64,000 nucleotides of DNA. Origin: Notospermus geniculatus. Taxonomy: Eukaryota; Nemertea; Pilidiophora; Heteronemertea; Lineidae. This document shows, piece by piece, positions 34,802-47,580 of this stretch. The position numbers and the translations under genes are program-made. Location: assembly GCA_002633025.1 (NCBI GenBank), contig NMRB01001201.1, positions 103,559 to 167,558 of the forward strand, in the 5' to 3' direction. Under the pieces are notes generated by a model. The model was not told the DNA's origin. It worked only from the letters and a program-made list of their open reading frames with translations, and did not search any database. Each line of letters begins with the position of its first letter. Within the stretch, counting starts at the first letter, position 1.

Positions 34802-35531
34802 TCAATGACACCTAACCTTACTACAAAGAACATTCCGTCACCAGCAGAACATAACCCGAAGCTACATGCCCACTCTAATGCATTTTATCGACGTTTAAAC
34901 GTTTACACAAACGTCTGTGTATTTACCTAGGGGCCTATAATCCATCTATAAAGCCAGCGTCAGCGTTCATCCACCCCTCAATTCTCCGAGCTCACATCAC
35001 CTGAATCATGTTATTTTTCTTCCTCGCATTGTGGCTCAATTACTGTCTAAATTTGTCACGCAACCCCTTCCTGACTTTGTTTAAGAGATTTGTGGGCTCC
35101 GCTAGACGTCCCTCAGAGCGAAGCCCCCTCCGACATAAATTGATAAACTCAACGCCTTCCACACGGGAAGAACAATAAACGCTGCCGGAATCTGTACGGG
35201 AAAAAAACTTCCCATGATCCCCTAGTGGGTTCATTCGCCAATAATGGAGCAATTTCTTATCTGATGCTATTAATCTTGCAAGCATCATGCGATGGCCATT
35301 TTTCTGTTTTTGTATTTTTTTTGGAACTGCTGTCAAACGCCAATTCAAATGTACTCTTGGGTACAGCATGGCATTTAAACCCCAGGGGGCGTTTCACTTT
35401 TCACTTTCACATTCAACTAAATCCTTTGTCAGCTTAAATGTCATCATGGAGACGGATGACACTGGTAGTCGGCAAGTTGGGATTCCACAACACAACACTG
35501 TGGATCTTTTTCAACTCCTACTTCAGTCACT
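34802..35531. other. No gene recognised
   Basis: Unique DNA. A 109-codon minus frame (35040-35369) and a plus frame (35287-35553) running into the next MITE are not recognisable. Confidence 0.5.
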
Positions 35532-35650
35532 GGCTGGTATTCATAAAAGTTAGGAAATGCTTTTTCTTAAGATTTGCACAGCGACGTCCATTGTAAATGT
35601 ACTGCAAAACTTGAAGTAAAAGCATTTGCAAACTTTTATGAATATCAGCC
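35532..35650. mobile_element. 119-bp MITE (AGCAAATGCTTTTACTT family)
   Basis: GGCTGGTATTCATAAAAGTT at the left is mirrored by ACTTTTATGAATATCAGCC at the right, with AAATGC and a TTTT/CTT core in each arm. The flanks are ACT and AAT, a possible 3-bp duplication that has since mutated. Confidence 0.8.
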
Positions 35651-36106
35651 AATGTTCTTGTGGCACTAAAAATGTACATGATATCTACTCTATTATACTC
35701 ATCCTGGCATATAGAAGCAACAACGAGGAAGATACTAGAACCTTCCCTAAAGTATCTCGGCTGTGCCTGATATTGAAACCCGAACCTTCGGTTGTCCTCT
35801 AAAACCTATTGACGAGACGTCGACCTGATGGCATCACATTTAGCATCTCTGCACCAGTGAGTCTCAAGCGAGGAAAGATCAATAGACAAACGTGATTGAG
35901 CAAGATTGGACAAAAGCTGCTCTGCTTAATGGTTCGAGCAAGGCTGAAACTCAGTCGTCATCGGAATCCTTTGGTCTAGTTTCCAGAGATTTCCCTTGCG
36001 GTTTGCGGACTGAGTGGGATAGTAATTCCTCCTCTTTTGCCCTTTTCCCAGGCACGTGATCGATGAGGGTTCTCTGATAGCAAGTTTTGTGAAACACGGT
36101 AACAAA
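35651..36106. other. No gene recognised
   Basis: Unique DNA; nothing identified. Confidence 0.5.
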
Positions 36107-36310
36107 TTACCCCTGTCGGTGACAATGACTACCATTTCTGGGACCAGAGAGAGGCGCCAGAACTCTCCCACGTCGGTGAAGTTTTTCTGGGATCATAGAG
36201 CAGGCGTAGTAACTTGCCCATGTCGGTGAAGTTCTGTGATCGGGGAGCAGGCCTAACAACGTGCCCTGTCGGTGACAAGGACGAACATTCTGAAACCAGG
36301 TAGGGGGCTC
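36107..36310. repeat. Degenerate tandem repeat, about 4 units of 45-60 bp
   Basis: Each unit has a TGTCGGTGA(A/C)-type start followed by TCTGGGA/TGTGATC-like and GAGCAGGC-like words. Unit boundaries are imprecise. Confidence 0.6.
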
Positions 36311-38332
36311 AAACCATCAAGGGTTAGAGTGTCATAGGAAGGACACAAGCATTGATTCGTAAAACAATACCAACGATCCGGGAGATCCTGAGTGATGCCA
36401 CTATCGACGGAAGTTACCAGTCAAAAGCTTTATCTCATGGTCCATGTTATTGTCATGTTGAACATTTCACTGAAACCGTTTGCTTTATTCTTCAAAGTGA
36501 TGTGCGATGCCATTACGAGATTGCTTGTGTGTGTGTTCCTAGTTCCGTGAGATTGACCGGTCTACACATGATCAAAGACGGTCGTAATGGGTTCCCATCT
36601 TTGCGGTTGGTGGATCATTTTAGCCTTTTGGATTTAGTGGCTGCTGTCAGCTCAATGCGAATGGTTTCGATGGCTGTCGATCTCTCTTTCACCCGAGACT
36701 TCAGATTGACGGACAGCAGTCGTGCACTCTGACTGGTAAAAGCTTGCTGGCTCCATCTTCCGAACCCTGCTTTTGTGGCTGAATGCCTCGTGTGTTCTAC
36801 TTGAGGATGGCAAGAGCCATATTCTTTTTCAGTATCTCACTCAATACTGACCTTCATCTTGTGGCGTTAACAGTGTTGCTTTGCTGTGGCCTACTACAGA
36901 TGGTCGTGAAATGGCTTTTCTGCTGATGCTCAAGATTCGATAACTCCAATTGCTCATTAGGAATTCACCAGAGCAGCTCATGCTGTGTGGCCATCAATAT
37001 TTCAGGACGAGAACTTCACGGGCCATTGAAAAACCTATCGATTACTTCATGTTCATGATGATCCGTTAGCATCTTTAATTGTTGGCGGTGCATTTCTGCC
37101 GATGTAGGTCAGTGATCGCAGATGAGGGTGTGACCTACATGATGCATGCTGTCCTTTGGAATCTGTTTATCAGCATCATCTTGGAGGAGGGCGTGGGAGT
37201 AGCTGCGTATCTCTGAAAATGCCAGGTTTTGTTTCTTTGGAAAGGCCAAGTTCGCACCAAAGCTTCCTCGAGTGACTTCTCAGAGACGGTTTTGCTGTAC
37301 CTCATCGTGAATTGATGAAATCCCTTTGAAAGAAACAGCAAAATGTGACAAAATTAAAAAGCGAACATATTTAATGACAAGAGTCGGATGTTTGAAGTAC
37401 TGATTACTTGAATAAAGATAGAGCTCTGATCATTTACGTCAGCAAAACCTTCATTAAGGCACCCTTCAAAGTGAAACATTAGTGTTTTGTGAAAAACTCT
37501 CCAGCCATCCAACTACTAACATTAAAGCCTATGAAAAAAATTCTAACGAAATGTATGTTGATCTTAAAAGATCACTACGTTACTCTGAATATAAAAATCT
37601 CTGATCAATATGAACATGCATTTTTCATATCCTTTCAAGTCTAAAGTAGCCTCACTAAGCTCTTCTCTTCGCATTCTCTTGTACATCGTTCAAGTAAATC
37701 ACTCTAAGCTATTTCGATGATAGGCCGCCTTTTCAAAATTCAAGGAAGGTCTTTAGTCGGCTCTGTTAGCAAATCTTCGACGTGATATTCTCTGATAGAT
37801 GTCCATATAGGAGAATATCAGGCGATCAATTTGTAAGTAGGGAAGGCTTTTCATGAAGATTTCAGGATGAAAACCGCGATACGTCGAAAGCCAGCAACAA
37901 GTAGTTGCCGTGGGTTCTGCAACCACCGCCAATGCGTTTTCAATTCAGCAGAATGATGATGCTGTTAATTGGTTCATATTGGAGGTTGGTTGAAATTTTA
38001 AGAATTTAAGTTGCATTGTTTAAAAGGCAAAAAATGAAGACGGAATCTTGGGGGAAATCAGTGCTCGTCCCTTGTTTACTATGAATTCCATCAGGGAGTA
38101 TTCTGTTCCAACGAATGATTAGCGTTGCTGAAATTGGAACTATTTGTATTCCCTGTGTTTCGTTGTCAGTTGTCGGTCCATCAGCAGGAAGGATTAGTCT
38201 TATGACTGGCATGATAACAGGAGACGAGACGGAATACGTCGGATGGTTGATATGACCCGTGGAATAGCATGATTTAGAGGATTAATCTTTGTATTGGTCT
38301 GATTCGTACGTTCGAAGCGGGCCCTGTGTTAT
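36311..38332. other. No gene recognised
   Basis: Unique DNA. The longest frame is 126 codons on the plus strand (36352-36732), opening with TTG; no domain recognised. Confidence 0.5.
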
Positions 38333-38454
38333 TAGGGAGGTTTCGCAAGCGCCCGGTTAGGCGCTACGACGACGTTTATCCATTGTGTTTGTATACCCAA
38401 ACAATAGATAAACGTCGTCGTAGGGCCTAACCGGGCGCTTGCGAAACCTCCCTA
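38333..38454. mobile_element. 122-bp perfect-hairpin MITE (TAGGGAG family)
   Basis: The arms start TAGGGAGGTTTCGCAAGCGC and CCGGTTAGG and pair almost perfectly for ~57 bp around a tiny loop near 38389-38400. ACGACGACGTTTATC is in each arm, a motif shared in form with 16965-17116. The flanks are TTAT and TTCT. Confidence 0.9.
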
Positions 38455-40007
38455 TTCTTGGCAAGAGCCAGCAACATTTCTTGAATTTCTCTACAAAAGT
38501 CTTTGTACCTTTTCTAGCTATAGAAACACTAATTTCTAGATTGTTNCTAGAACTTTATTGCATCAGTGCTTTCTCGGTAGGATACCATCTAAGTATCATT
38601 AATGTCTACCAAGCCATTTATCTTTCCCTCGCAATATTTGTTATTAGAAAATGAACGCCATCCCACACAAAAGTACAATGAACATTATCGAGAGCTTTTT
38701 GTCCAGGAATAATTAGACTTTTCTCAATTACTTCATTAGCTGTATTGAGGCAGTCGGAAAATTCGCCGAATTTCATTCCATTTGGCCCACTCTTTTTGAA
38801 AAATTACCATGGAATGACGCATAGAATTGATTTGCATATGTAATTCAATAATTACCCAAGTCTTAATTGCCAATTTCGGCTGTATATGATTTTTAACTAC
38901 GGTGCTGTCCCTATCTGAGTTTCATTAGTGCATTCTTGAAGACTTGGGTGACATTGTGCTCATTCCTACCCGCCTAGCTTGTATCTTGGGTAAAACACAG
39001 ACTGTTTGGCGATATTAGCCTTGGAGAGGATGAAAGTCAGCCGAAATTGACATCCGTGACACCAAAGCAAATGTCATCAGCAACGAAGTGCAATCAAATG
39101 ATGCTGGCAACAGGTATGCATGGCAACTTAGTTCTGATGGCGTTGGCATGCTCATCATCTTTGGAGGCCATTGACGGTAGCTGAAGCTTGTCATCAAAAG
39201 CACCTCCAAAATGCCAAAGAGCAAATAACATTGCAAGTACAGACTCAGGTGATGGTGGACTTTAAGAAGTAAGGATTCAAGTTTAATTCTGTTGAAGAAA
39301 CTTCATAAGCTTCACGGCGATGTGTGTCTGGGGAGTAAAGCAATGCAATTCATTCCCCGCGGCGCGTTCAATCCTGCAACAGCTCCCAATCCAAGAACGC
39401 TGTCCACTCTCTAATTCTCTAAAGGTTGGCCTCTTATCACAGTCTTTCATTCAGTTGATTGTTCTGGCCGAGGAGTAGAGAACCATTACATTAGGATAGT
39501 ACCAGTGATTACTGTGAGAGCTTTCCCTTCGAATCAATTGGCAACAATCATTGATGATCATATCGTTTTACCAATCCTGTCGGCATGAGATAGATTATGA
39601 TGGACGGAGTGTCATTGATTGCCTCCAAATTGCTGATACTTGAATCGATTTCCCATCTCCAGACCAGATTTATTTGGAGACTGGGTCATCTTGATATCTT
39701 TAAAGACTCAGTTTGCTTCTGCAATTAGCCATCGTATTGGACAACAGTAAATGACATACTATTAGTCAGGTTTATAAATGTGGAATGGCCAGCCTACCAT
39801 TTATCTTGTGGACTGGACAAAATCCTCCGCTACATATCCGAAACAAGCTTGGGTTTCGAAGCGCTGCCGTCCTGTTGGAACAACGGCTAGACCATCTTGA
39901 CAAAAGTCATTGGTGGCATTGATGTCTGAGAGTAACTCTGGTTCCCATCTTCGAGGTCTTATGGAATGTTGAACGTGGCTGGTCGGTGGTATTGGGTGAT
40001 CCAATAC
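38455..40007. other. No gene recognised
   Basis: Unique DNA with one ambiguous base at 38546. Nothing identified. Confidence 0.5.
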
Positions 40008-40270
40008 AGATATTGCACTGGACTTTTCCATCAAGGCTGAAGCCAACATTATTGGCCCTGATAAGCTTGGAAGAGGCCATCTCAGGCTACTCCTGTTCCT
40101 CACTTGGATGGGGTCTTTTACTTGCCCTTGCAAAGGTACAAGGTACAAACTGTCCGAAGATGGGAAAAGCCAGGGATGTTTACATGTAATCCCATATGGC
40201 CCAAGCTGTATTCTAACCCGGGACCTGCCGCTTGCTCAGCGGACGCGATCCCCACTGGGCTATCATGGCT
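40008..40270 (-). mobile_element. tRNA-derived SINE, second full-length-type copy
   Basis: On the minus strand the head (40270 to about 40203) reads AGCCATGATAGCCCAGTGGG, ATCGCGTCCGC, a TGAGCAA loop, GCGG, then CCCGGGTTAGAATAC as B box. The body contains CAAGGGCAAGTAAAAGACCC then CATCCAAGTGAGGAAC and GATGGCCTCTTCCAAGCTT. The 3' part has GGCTTCAGCCTTGATGG. It shares its order of parts with the copy at 33285-33680 but has a single tail unit. Confidence 0.75.
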
Positions 40271-43200
40271 CCACGATGAGCAGCATTCTCTCCGTCAATA
40301 CGACTTCCGACTCCATGCACTGCAACGAACCTAAAAACGTTCATCCACATGGAAAACCTAACCAAGTAATTAGAGATGATGAAATCATTCAAAAAAGCTG
40401 AAGTGACAAGTCTAGTTTTTATTCTGGTAATAAGTTGAAATGTTCTTTCATCTAATTAATCCCCAAGCAATCTGCCTACCAACCAAGATGAAAATTTTTT
40501 CAATTGTTAACCAAGTTAACGAAAAGTTTCTCGTCTCCTCGTACCTTCTGATTAACGACAAATCTAAGAAGTTTGTATCAGATTGGTTTGATTCATGACT
40601 TCCTCCCTGTCAATCAGGGATTCTAATTAGTGCCTTTCAGACGATCTACAGCCTTTTTCATAAACAAATCTCCTCACAACAATTTTTCACTTTTACTGTT
40701 CTAACTTCTGCTGCTGATGTTCCTTGTTCAAGTCCGGCAACTCTTCTTGATGGGCTCCTTTTGACAAAAAATGACGGTGTCCGGTCGTTCGGTCTTTCAG
40801 GCTTTTCGCCCGCAATGGGCTCGCTCCCGTATGAAGAGATATATCGCATTTTGCCGATAGAAAATGCATGTGTGGCACCAACCGAATGCCAACAGCTTCG
40901 AGTCGATGTCAGATTTGGTGTCAGAACAGTACCCGAGATGATGCTGAATTTTTGGAACCTCCTGTCCTGTCGTCTCCATGTCATCGCCCCCACACAGTTC
41001 CTCCAAACTTAAGGCAATCATTCCACATGACTCAAATTGGGAGATGATGAATTTTTTATACTGTATCGAGTACCAGATCAAGAATCTGATACAATGCCTA
41101 TAAGCTTTCAGGAATTATTTAGTCACTGAACACAGACCACATCTCGCGGCTGGAGCAATTTACTCCTGTCGGAATGACCAGCACAGCTAGCGGCAAGACA
41201 GCGACTGGTAAGGTGCAGATCTGACGAACCAGCCAGGGGGACATCCTGATCTCAGTTATCATGAACTATCCCTGTAATTTCTCTTGGCATCATGGTGAAC
41301 AACACCGGAACATTGATTTTCTTGATTACAATTGGTGGAGGAATCATCACGAGACACAAATCAGACTTGATATTCTGTACGTGCAAACCGTTTCTGGCTT
41401 CATCTATATGGCCTCGGGGACCGCATGGCTGGCTAGCTTGATGGAGTGACGGCGACCACTGGGTCATTACTTGTGATTGGCTGCACTCTGATAACAGAAA
41501 TATTTGTGTTACTTGTGACATTGTTCTGTGATGATGGCCTGTTGGTGGTGGAATACATAGGTGACAAGCAGGCAGTTACAACGGTTCCGAGTCGGACACA
41601 GCTATGTTGGCATTTGTTTTTTTGCAGAATATCGGTATTTTTTACCTCGGCCATCAGGGGATCATCCGGATTAGAAGTGAATCCGGGTGAGCCGAAAAGA
41701 AGGTCGGGTGTTTAACTTGAAATACTGACACGACCATCGGATTAGAGTATGACATTATCAGAGTTACATGGAGACAATATTGGGGAAAAAGCAATTGGAA
41801 AAAAGTTAAAAGAGAGCTTCCCAGGAGAACCGTTAGCGAATAGAATCCATAAATCTGAAATATCGGGGCTTAAAAGTGGCTGATGCTTCCGTTGTGCCCG
41901 CTGTTACTTTTTTCGATCGCTACACACTGGACATTAAAGGACAACTTTATGTCACAGCGGGCAACAGTCATTTGTTGGACAATTACTCTTCCTGACATGG
42001 GGGAGCTGTTAAGTGCATTATCCCCCAGTGTGACGTTCATTCAGGAAAGCAACGTGTCATCAGTTTGATGAAAGAATCACACTTCACGGTGAAAAGACCA
42101 CTAACCGTCTCTGATGGTTGCTGTCATGGCCATTCTGTGGATGGATCGCCAGCTGGGTTCTTCATCACCTTTCCTAATGATCTCAAGTCGAGTGAGAGAT
42201 GTGTCTGTTAGCTCTACCGTCAGGAGAGTTGATAGCATATTGACGAAGCACACCACTAGAATTTTCATCCCATTCTTCAATAATGACTCTATACCGGAGC
42301 ACAATTTACCTTAATGCCACCGTTAGGCGAAGACCTATAATGATACTCCAGTTCTAACTACTCTACAGCACGTGAGTGTTTCGTTTATTACTTGAAGGGC
42401 TGTCATGAAAGGGTATCTGGTGTAAGTCAAGTGCAGTTCGGGCGATGGGTATAAAATGTGCGGATTGTCACTTATACCTCGCAACCACAGGCCAATCCAA
42501 AGCAACACGCATCATGGCATGCCTCGGTTCTCGCTCGCCATCAAATGGAGAATGCCATTTTGTAGACAAATTTCGATTTCCGGAGGCAAAATTATGTTAG
42601 GAGGAAGCGAGCCAAAAGTATCCACAACGCTATTTAATAATACTTCTCCATTGCGGAGACCACCAAACATGGGGGATACTGATGTAAGACGACCAGCTTT
42701 CAAAATGGAGAAGGCATTTTTCAGCCGAATGGTTTCGGCTGCAGCGCTGCAACAGGGCCAAATCTAGCAACAATGACGAAGGGTAGCTGGTCCCTGAGTT
42801 TCCCTATTGTCATGACGTTTCAAGCAATGAATTCTCGACGGAAACCGAGTTTTAATCTCGGGTGCCCTCATCTGATACTTCAGAAATATTACAAGAAATC
42901 ATTATCAGTTGATTGACAATTGATCTGATAATTATCACTCATCCTTTTCGTCTAATTAGAGATGCTCTCTTCACCACAGTCTGTTGCAGGCGTCCTGAAG
43001 TAGTGGCCAATGGCGGTAGTGAAATTAGTTAGATTGGAAAAGCTGATTGAATTATCGTAAAAGTTGTTAATGTTTCCGCCCGGAAGACATCAGGACTGTT
43101 AGATCCAGTAATTAGATATGATAATGTGTTGTCCACAATGGTTTTAATGTCACTGATGGCCTCCACGTATAATCTAATGACAAACAAGAAGGTTTTTCCG

Positions 43201-43940
43201 TATCATCATGCGCTGATCAACCCGTGCTATTGGTATTCCCCGTTGTCTCTCCTAAGCCTGGGGTGTTCTCTGCTCCTTGCCGTCCGGTAAACACAGCCCT
43301 CAAACTCTGAAGATGGACCTTCCTGGCTGAGATCCTGAGAATTCACAGATGTGTTACGATGACAAAGAGGCCTCTAGATCACAGCGATAGGAACAAACAG
43401 TTGGGCAATCATCCTTCTCCTCTGCTGCGAACGCTTTGTTTAACATGAATGCCGTTTGCGGATCACTCGAAAAGGACTACTCCTATCCATGTTTGGTGGA
43501 AAGTTGCTCAAAACTATGGTGAATAACGGTAAATAATAGCATCTGAGTGTGGTAAGTTTTCACAATCAACTATAATCTTCTGTAGAGCCTGGCAGTTTAC
43601 CGCTATGATGCCTCAACAAGCTTTATTCACTCTATTCAGCTGTTGTCTTTCTCCACTTCACATATCCCGTCGGCGAAGGAGCTCCTTGTTTCAACGGCTC
43701 AACCGTTTGGTTACCACTTTACAGGTCCATGGTGTTCATCTCCTGATGCACTTTAGGCTACAAGGTACCTGTCTCTTCTGGGCGAAGACATCGGATGTAA
43801 GTGTAACAGGCTTAAACAGAAGAGCCCTTTCACATGGCTTTGTCTTCATCAGAGGAAGGCCTGATCCTCCAAAGGGTAAAATGGAAGCTGTCCTGATTTC
43901 TGTAATATGTTCGACAATGAATTCTGTAGAAACAATCACA
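40271..43940. other. No gene recognised
   Basis: Unique DNA. Overlapping 60-133-codon frames on both strands (for example 40658-40993 minus, 42456-42767 plus, 43605-44006 plus) carry no recognisable domain. Confidence 0.45.
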
Positions 43941-43972
43941 GTGGTGGTGGTGGTGGTGGTGGTGGTGGTGGT
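43941..43972. repeat. (GTG)n microsatellite
   Basis: About ten uninterrupted GTG units, followed by impure GAT/GCT-type triplets to the gap. Confidence 0.95.
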
Positions 43973-44053
43973 CGTGATGCTGCTGATGGAACTGGTTTGT
44001 CTATAATACTGGTGATGATGTTGGTGCTTTTGTTGAGATAATGGTGCTGATGG

Positions 44054-44265
44054 NNNNNNNNNNNNNNNNNNNNNNNNNNNNNNNNNNNNNNNNNNNNNNN
44101 NNNNNNNNNNNNNNNNNNNNNNNNNNNNNNNNNNNNNNNNNNNNNNNNNNNNNNNNNNNNNNNNNNNNNNNNNNNNNNNNNNNNNNNNNNNNNNNNNNNN
44201 NNNNNNNNNNNNNNNNNNNNNNNNNNNNNNNNNNNNNNNNNNNNNNNNNNNNNNNNNNNNNNNNN
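44054..44265. other. Assembly gap (212 N)
   Basis: The run of N is embedded in trinucleotide-repeat sequence on both sides, so the gap probably reflects collapsed or unsequenced microsatellite. Confidence 0.99.
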
Positions 44266-44430
44266 TGATGATGATGCTGATGATGATGGCGCTGGTGCTG
44301 CTGCTGATGATGATGATGGTGATGATGATGATGGCGCGGGTGCTCTGGTGGTGGTGTTGATGATGATGGTGCTGAAGGAGGTGGTGGCGGCGGGGGTGGC
44401 GGTGATTTTGATGGTGCTGGTGTCGTTATT
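44266..44430. repeat. Imperfect GAT/GCT/GGT triplet repeat
   Basis: A long triplet-periodic tract continuing the microsatellite from before the gap. It gives low-complexity open frames that should not be taken as genes. Confidence 0.9.
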
Positions 44431-44988
44431 GATGATAATCATGATGGGACAGAGGTGGTTACACCACTTGAATAGTTTCCAGACCTATTGTTCTGCTGGA
44501 GACATCTTGTTTGAACCACCGTGTGGTAATATACGCAATCAATGCACTATGAGTCAGTACATACACTCTACGTACATCCTTATTCCCGGTCGTCTGACTT
44601 AAAAAAGTACAGCTGTTCAGGATTTCCGTCAATCAATGGTTGGAATGCTGTCCGACCCGGTTACGTTTGCTCAGAGGCTTAGTACGGCTAAAGCCCCATG
44701 TTGTCGCAGTCAATTACTATGCCGGGTGGGTCGTAGCCTGCTTGTTGTTTGCATGTCTGTATGAAGTGCACGTATATCTCAGAGATGGGCTGTTATCTGG
44801 GAGGAAGGGAATGTTGTACAAAATTGACAATCGAAGAACAAGTCATAGGGCTGTCCCATGGCGTCTGCAAGTCAGCCTGTGCCTATCCTCTTTTCGAGGA
44901 GCACACGCTTGCTAAAACGATGGGATTTGGCCGACACACAATGGGCGATATTCGTACTGGAACCCACATTGATCGTTTTTCTTCTCTT
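44431..44988. other. No gene recognised
   Basis: Unique DNA. A 91-codon plus frame at 44640-44915 and an overlapping 81-codon frame have no recognised domain. Confidence 0.5.
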
Positions 44989-45361
44989 CCGTAGTTACAT
45001 GTATGCAAGATACAGAATAGCACAAAATTGACAAACAAAATGATAATAAGCAAGAAGTCAACCTCCAGAATTCACAAATTTTCGACCCCAACCGGGGTCT
45101 TTTTCAAGTGGAACTTTACAATCTGAAACTCTAGAAAAGCAGAAGTTGTATGTGTCTAACCCCTTTTCTAGAGTTTTTAGATTGTAAAGTTCCACTTGAA
45201 TAAGACCCCGGTTGGGGTCGAAAATTCGTGAATTCTGGAGATTGACTTCTTGCTTATTATCCGTAGTTATGCAATAGGTTTCTCGAGTGTACAGACAGCA
45301 AAACAATAAGTTTTGTGTGCTTTGAATCCGAATGAGGAAAAGTTGTATGTGTCTAACCCCT
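44989..45361. mobile_element. Head-to-head hairpin element of the GACCCC family
   Basis: A long inverted repeat spans 45043-45260: ATAATAAGCAAGAAGTCAAC at one end, its complement at the other, arms of ~85 bp. Each arm carries the GACCCCAACCGGGGTC palindrome and TTTACAATCTGAAACTCTAG-type sequence. CCGTAGTTA...TGCAA occurs just before the element (about 44989-45009) and just after it (45261-45275), consistent with a target-site duplication in which one side gained 6 bp. The spacer between the arms includes a 22-bp word (45143-45164) repeated exactly at 45340-45361 outside the element. Confidence 0.7.
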
Positions 45362-47154
45362 ATAAACACCCTCAGAATCTGAAGATCGCTTAGGGAATGA
45401 TGCTCACCCCTCGGCCGAATCGGTGAAGGATCCAAACTTCAAATATCACGAGACATTAAACTGCCAAATGTAATCCCAGGGGTCGAACTTTTATAAACTT
45501 TGCCACTAGATGAGGTGGAGAGCGAACGTTGCCCTGCAGTAATTAGTTTTTTCAACTTGCTGTAATGCAGGTTGTGAGTGCTCTCGGCTGAGGTACCTAC
45601 TTGCCTTTTTATTTTCGGAGCTTGTCACCTTAAACATAATCAATCCGGAATGGAAATGTACCGCCCGAGGCAGCCTTCAGGCCAGAAACACAGGACTAAT
45701 GGTTTGTAATTGGTTTCTGAGGCTACAGCGGGCAAGTGGATTATGTCAAGGGTGGCCATCTTGATGTCATGTGATTAGCCTTTCCATCATCATGTGATTA
45801 GGTTCTCCATCATGATTCGTTTGGATGCTGGTCATTGTCGACTAAGAATGATGATGAATTTCTGCCATCAATCATCGGGATATGAGCCATGGGGCAGGGG
45901 AATCTCATCTGAATGTTGAATAAAATGATGTTATTAATCATAACAGGACCTTGGTTCACCCCTGTTGACCGCAGTCAAATCGAAGCCACGACACTCTTGT
46001 GGTGACATAAAAAGTACACGCAGGGATTTTTGGCGATTGCCTGTTTGGTGGTTAAAAAATCCTTCTGTTGTACTCGTCAGGTATGCACAAGTCTGATTGT
46101 TTAGTGTATCTGATCACACAATCACAATGACATGCCTGACACACCAGGCACATTGCATCGCACAAGTCACATAATACGGTCAACAAAATAGGCTCAAACC
46201 TCGCCATTCACAAAGAGGTTTCCTTCATCACTTTGCGGCAGCGTGACTTAACCTGACAATAGGATAAGTGGTGTCACATTAATACAGTGTTGATCCTTGG
46301 TGGAGATTGTGAATGTTGATCTGCAATGCACTGCAGCCGTTCCACAGGCCTAACATTCCAGTGTCTTCATTAGGCTATTGTGAAAACCTGTTATCAGAGA
46401 CGACAATCACCCACGCAGTCCAATCATTACCACCTGTAGTAACCATCTCCTGAAGCTGCTTCCTTCATCAGTAAATGGAAATAGCTTCACAGTCCCCTAT
46501 AGCCAGGCAGGTGGTTCAGCAATCACACCTAACTGGTTCACTTGTCCGCTGAGTATTCCTGCCATGTTTTGGTAATAGCGGAGAGGATCGTCGAAATCCC
46601 TTGTGACGTTGTCCACCATGATCAGGCTTTTCCTTGTCGTCCATTTCTTAGTCCTCTGGGCCAAAATCATGATGAATACAATGAACTTATCAATATCGTG
46701 TCAACGCTGCAAACTTTAGGAAAGTAAAGTCAGAAACTGAAACTCCAGGAAGCACTGGCTATTCTATGCTAATACTTCTGAAGCTTCAGTTTGTCAGTAA
46801 TGTTGTTATACTATAGCCAACAGGGTGAAAGTTCCTGTTGGTTACAAATACTGCTGATTCAACGTCCTTGTCATGTCGACAAGGCAATCCAGTCAGAAAT
46901 AGGAGAAGCTTACATAGCCTTCACCAGCTGGCAGGGTCATACGTGATTAGCCTTAAGTCTCGGGGGTTGGTGTACTCAACGGCTAAACATCCACGACCAT
47001 CAACAGCTCCACTGGAGCATGAAGACGATAGGATGGCAGACTGCGTTAATCAGCTGTTAGGATCAAGTACCCAGTGACACTTGGTGGGTGCAAGAGGACG
47101 ATGCTGGTTTGATTTGGCTTCACCTTGATTAACTGGTAGTCACCGATAGACCTT
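45362..47154. other. No gene recognised
   Basis: Unique DNA with a small direct repeat (CATCATGTGATTAG, about 45766-45805). Nothing identified. Confidence 0.5.
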
Positions 47155-47580
47155 GGTGGGTCAAGGTTGGGTAAGGTCAAGGTCGAGTTGTGTTTGGCCA
47201 AGGCCAGGTAAAGTTTGGGCGAGGCCAATTCTGGAGCCTTTGGTATGTCGAGTTGTGGTGGATCAAGGCCAGGTTTTGGCGAGACCAAGGTCGAGTTGTG
47301 CTGGGGCAAGGCCAGGTATGGTAGAGGTCAAGGTTGAGTTGTGCTGGGTCAAGGCCAGGTTTGGGCGAGGTTAGTATAGGGTCGAGTTATGCTGGGTGAA
47401 GGCCAGGTTTGGGCGAGGTCTGGTCGAGTTGTGATGGATCAAGGCCAGTTTGGGCGAGGTCAAGGTCGGTTTATACTGGGTCAAGGCCAGGTTTTGGCGA
47501 GGTCAAGGTCGAGTTATACTGGGTCAAGGTCAGGTTTTAGCGAGGTCAAGGTCGAGTTGTGCTGGTTCAAGGCCAGGATA
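47155..47580. repeat. Minisatellite rich in AGGTCA half-sites
   Basis: A degenerate array of units of roughly 40-65 bp built from AAGGTCGAGTTGTGCTGGGT, CAAGGCCAGGTTTGGGCGAG and GTCAAGG. AGGTCAAGGTCG or a close variant occurs at about 47174, 47326, 47458, 47499 and 47542, and TCAAGGTCA near 47524. These match nuclear-receptor half-sites (AGGTCA) and the monomeric ERR/SF-1 form TCAAGGTCA. Function is only inferred. Frames through the array are by-products. Confidence 0.85.

Noticed and set aside
34428-34815. Protein with 16-residue repeats
   Set aside because: It follows from a 48-bp tandem array inside a TIR element, and the opposite strand is open for the same reason.
43936-44442. 168-codon low-complexity minus-strand frame
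   Set aside because: It spans an N gap and trinucleotide microsatellite, and has no real protein content.
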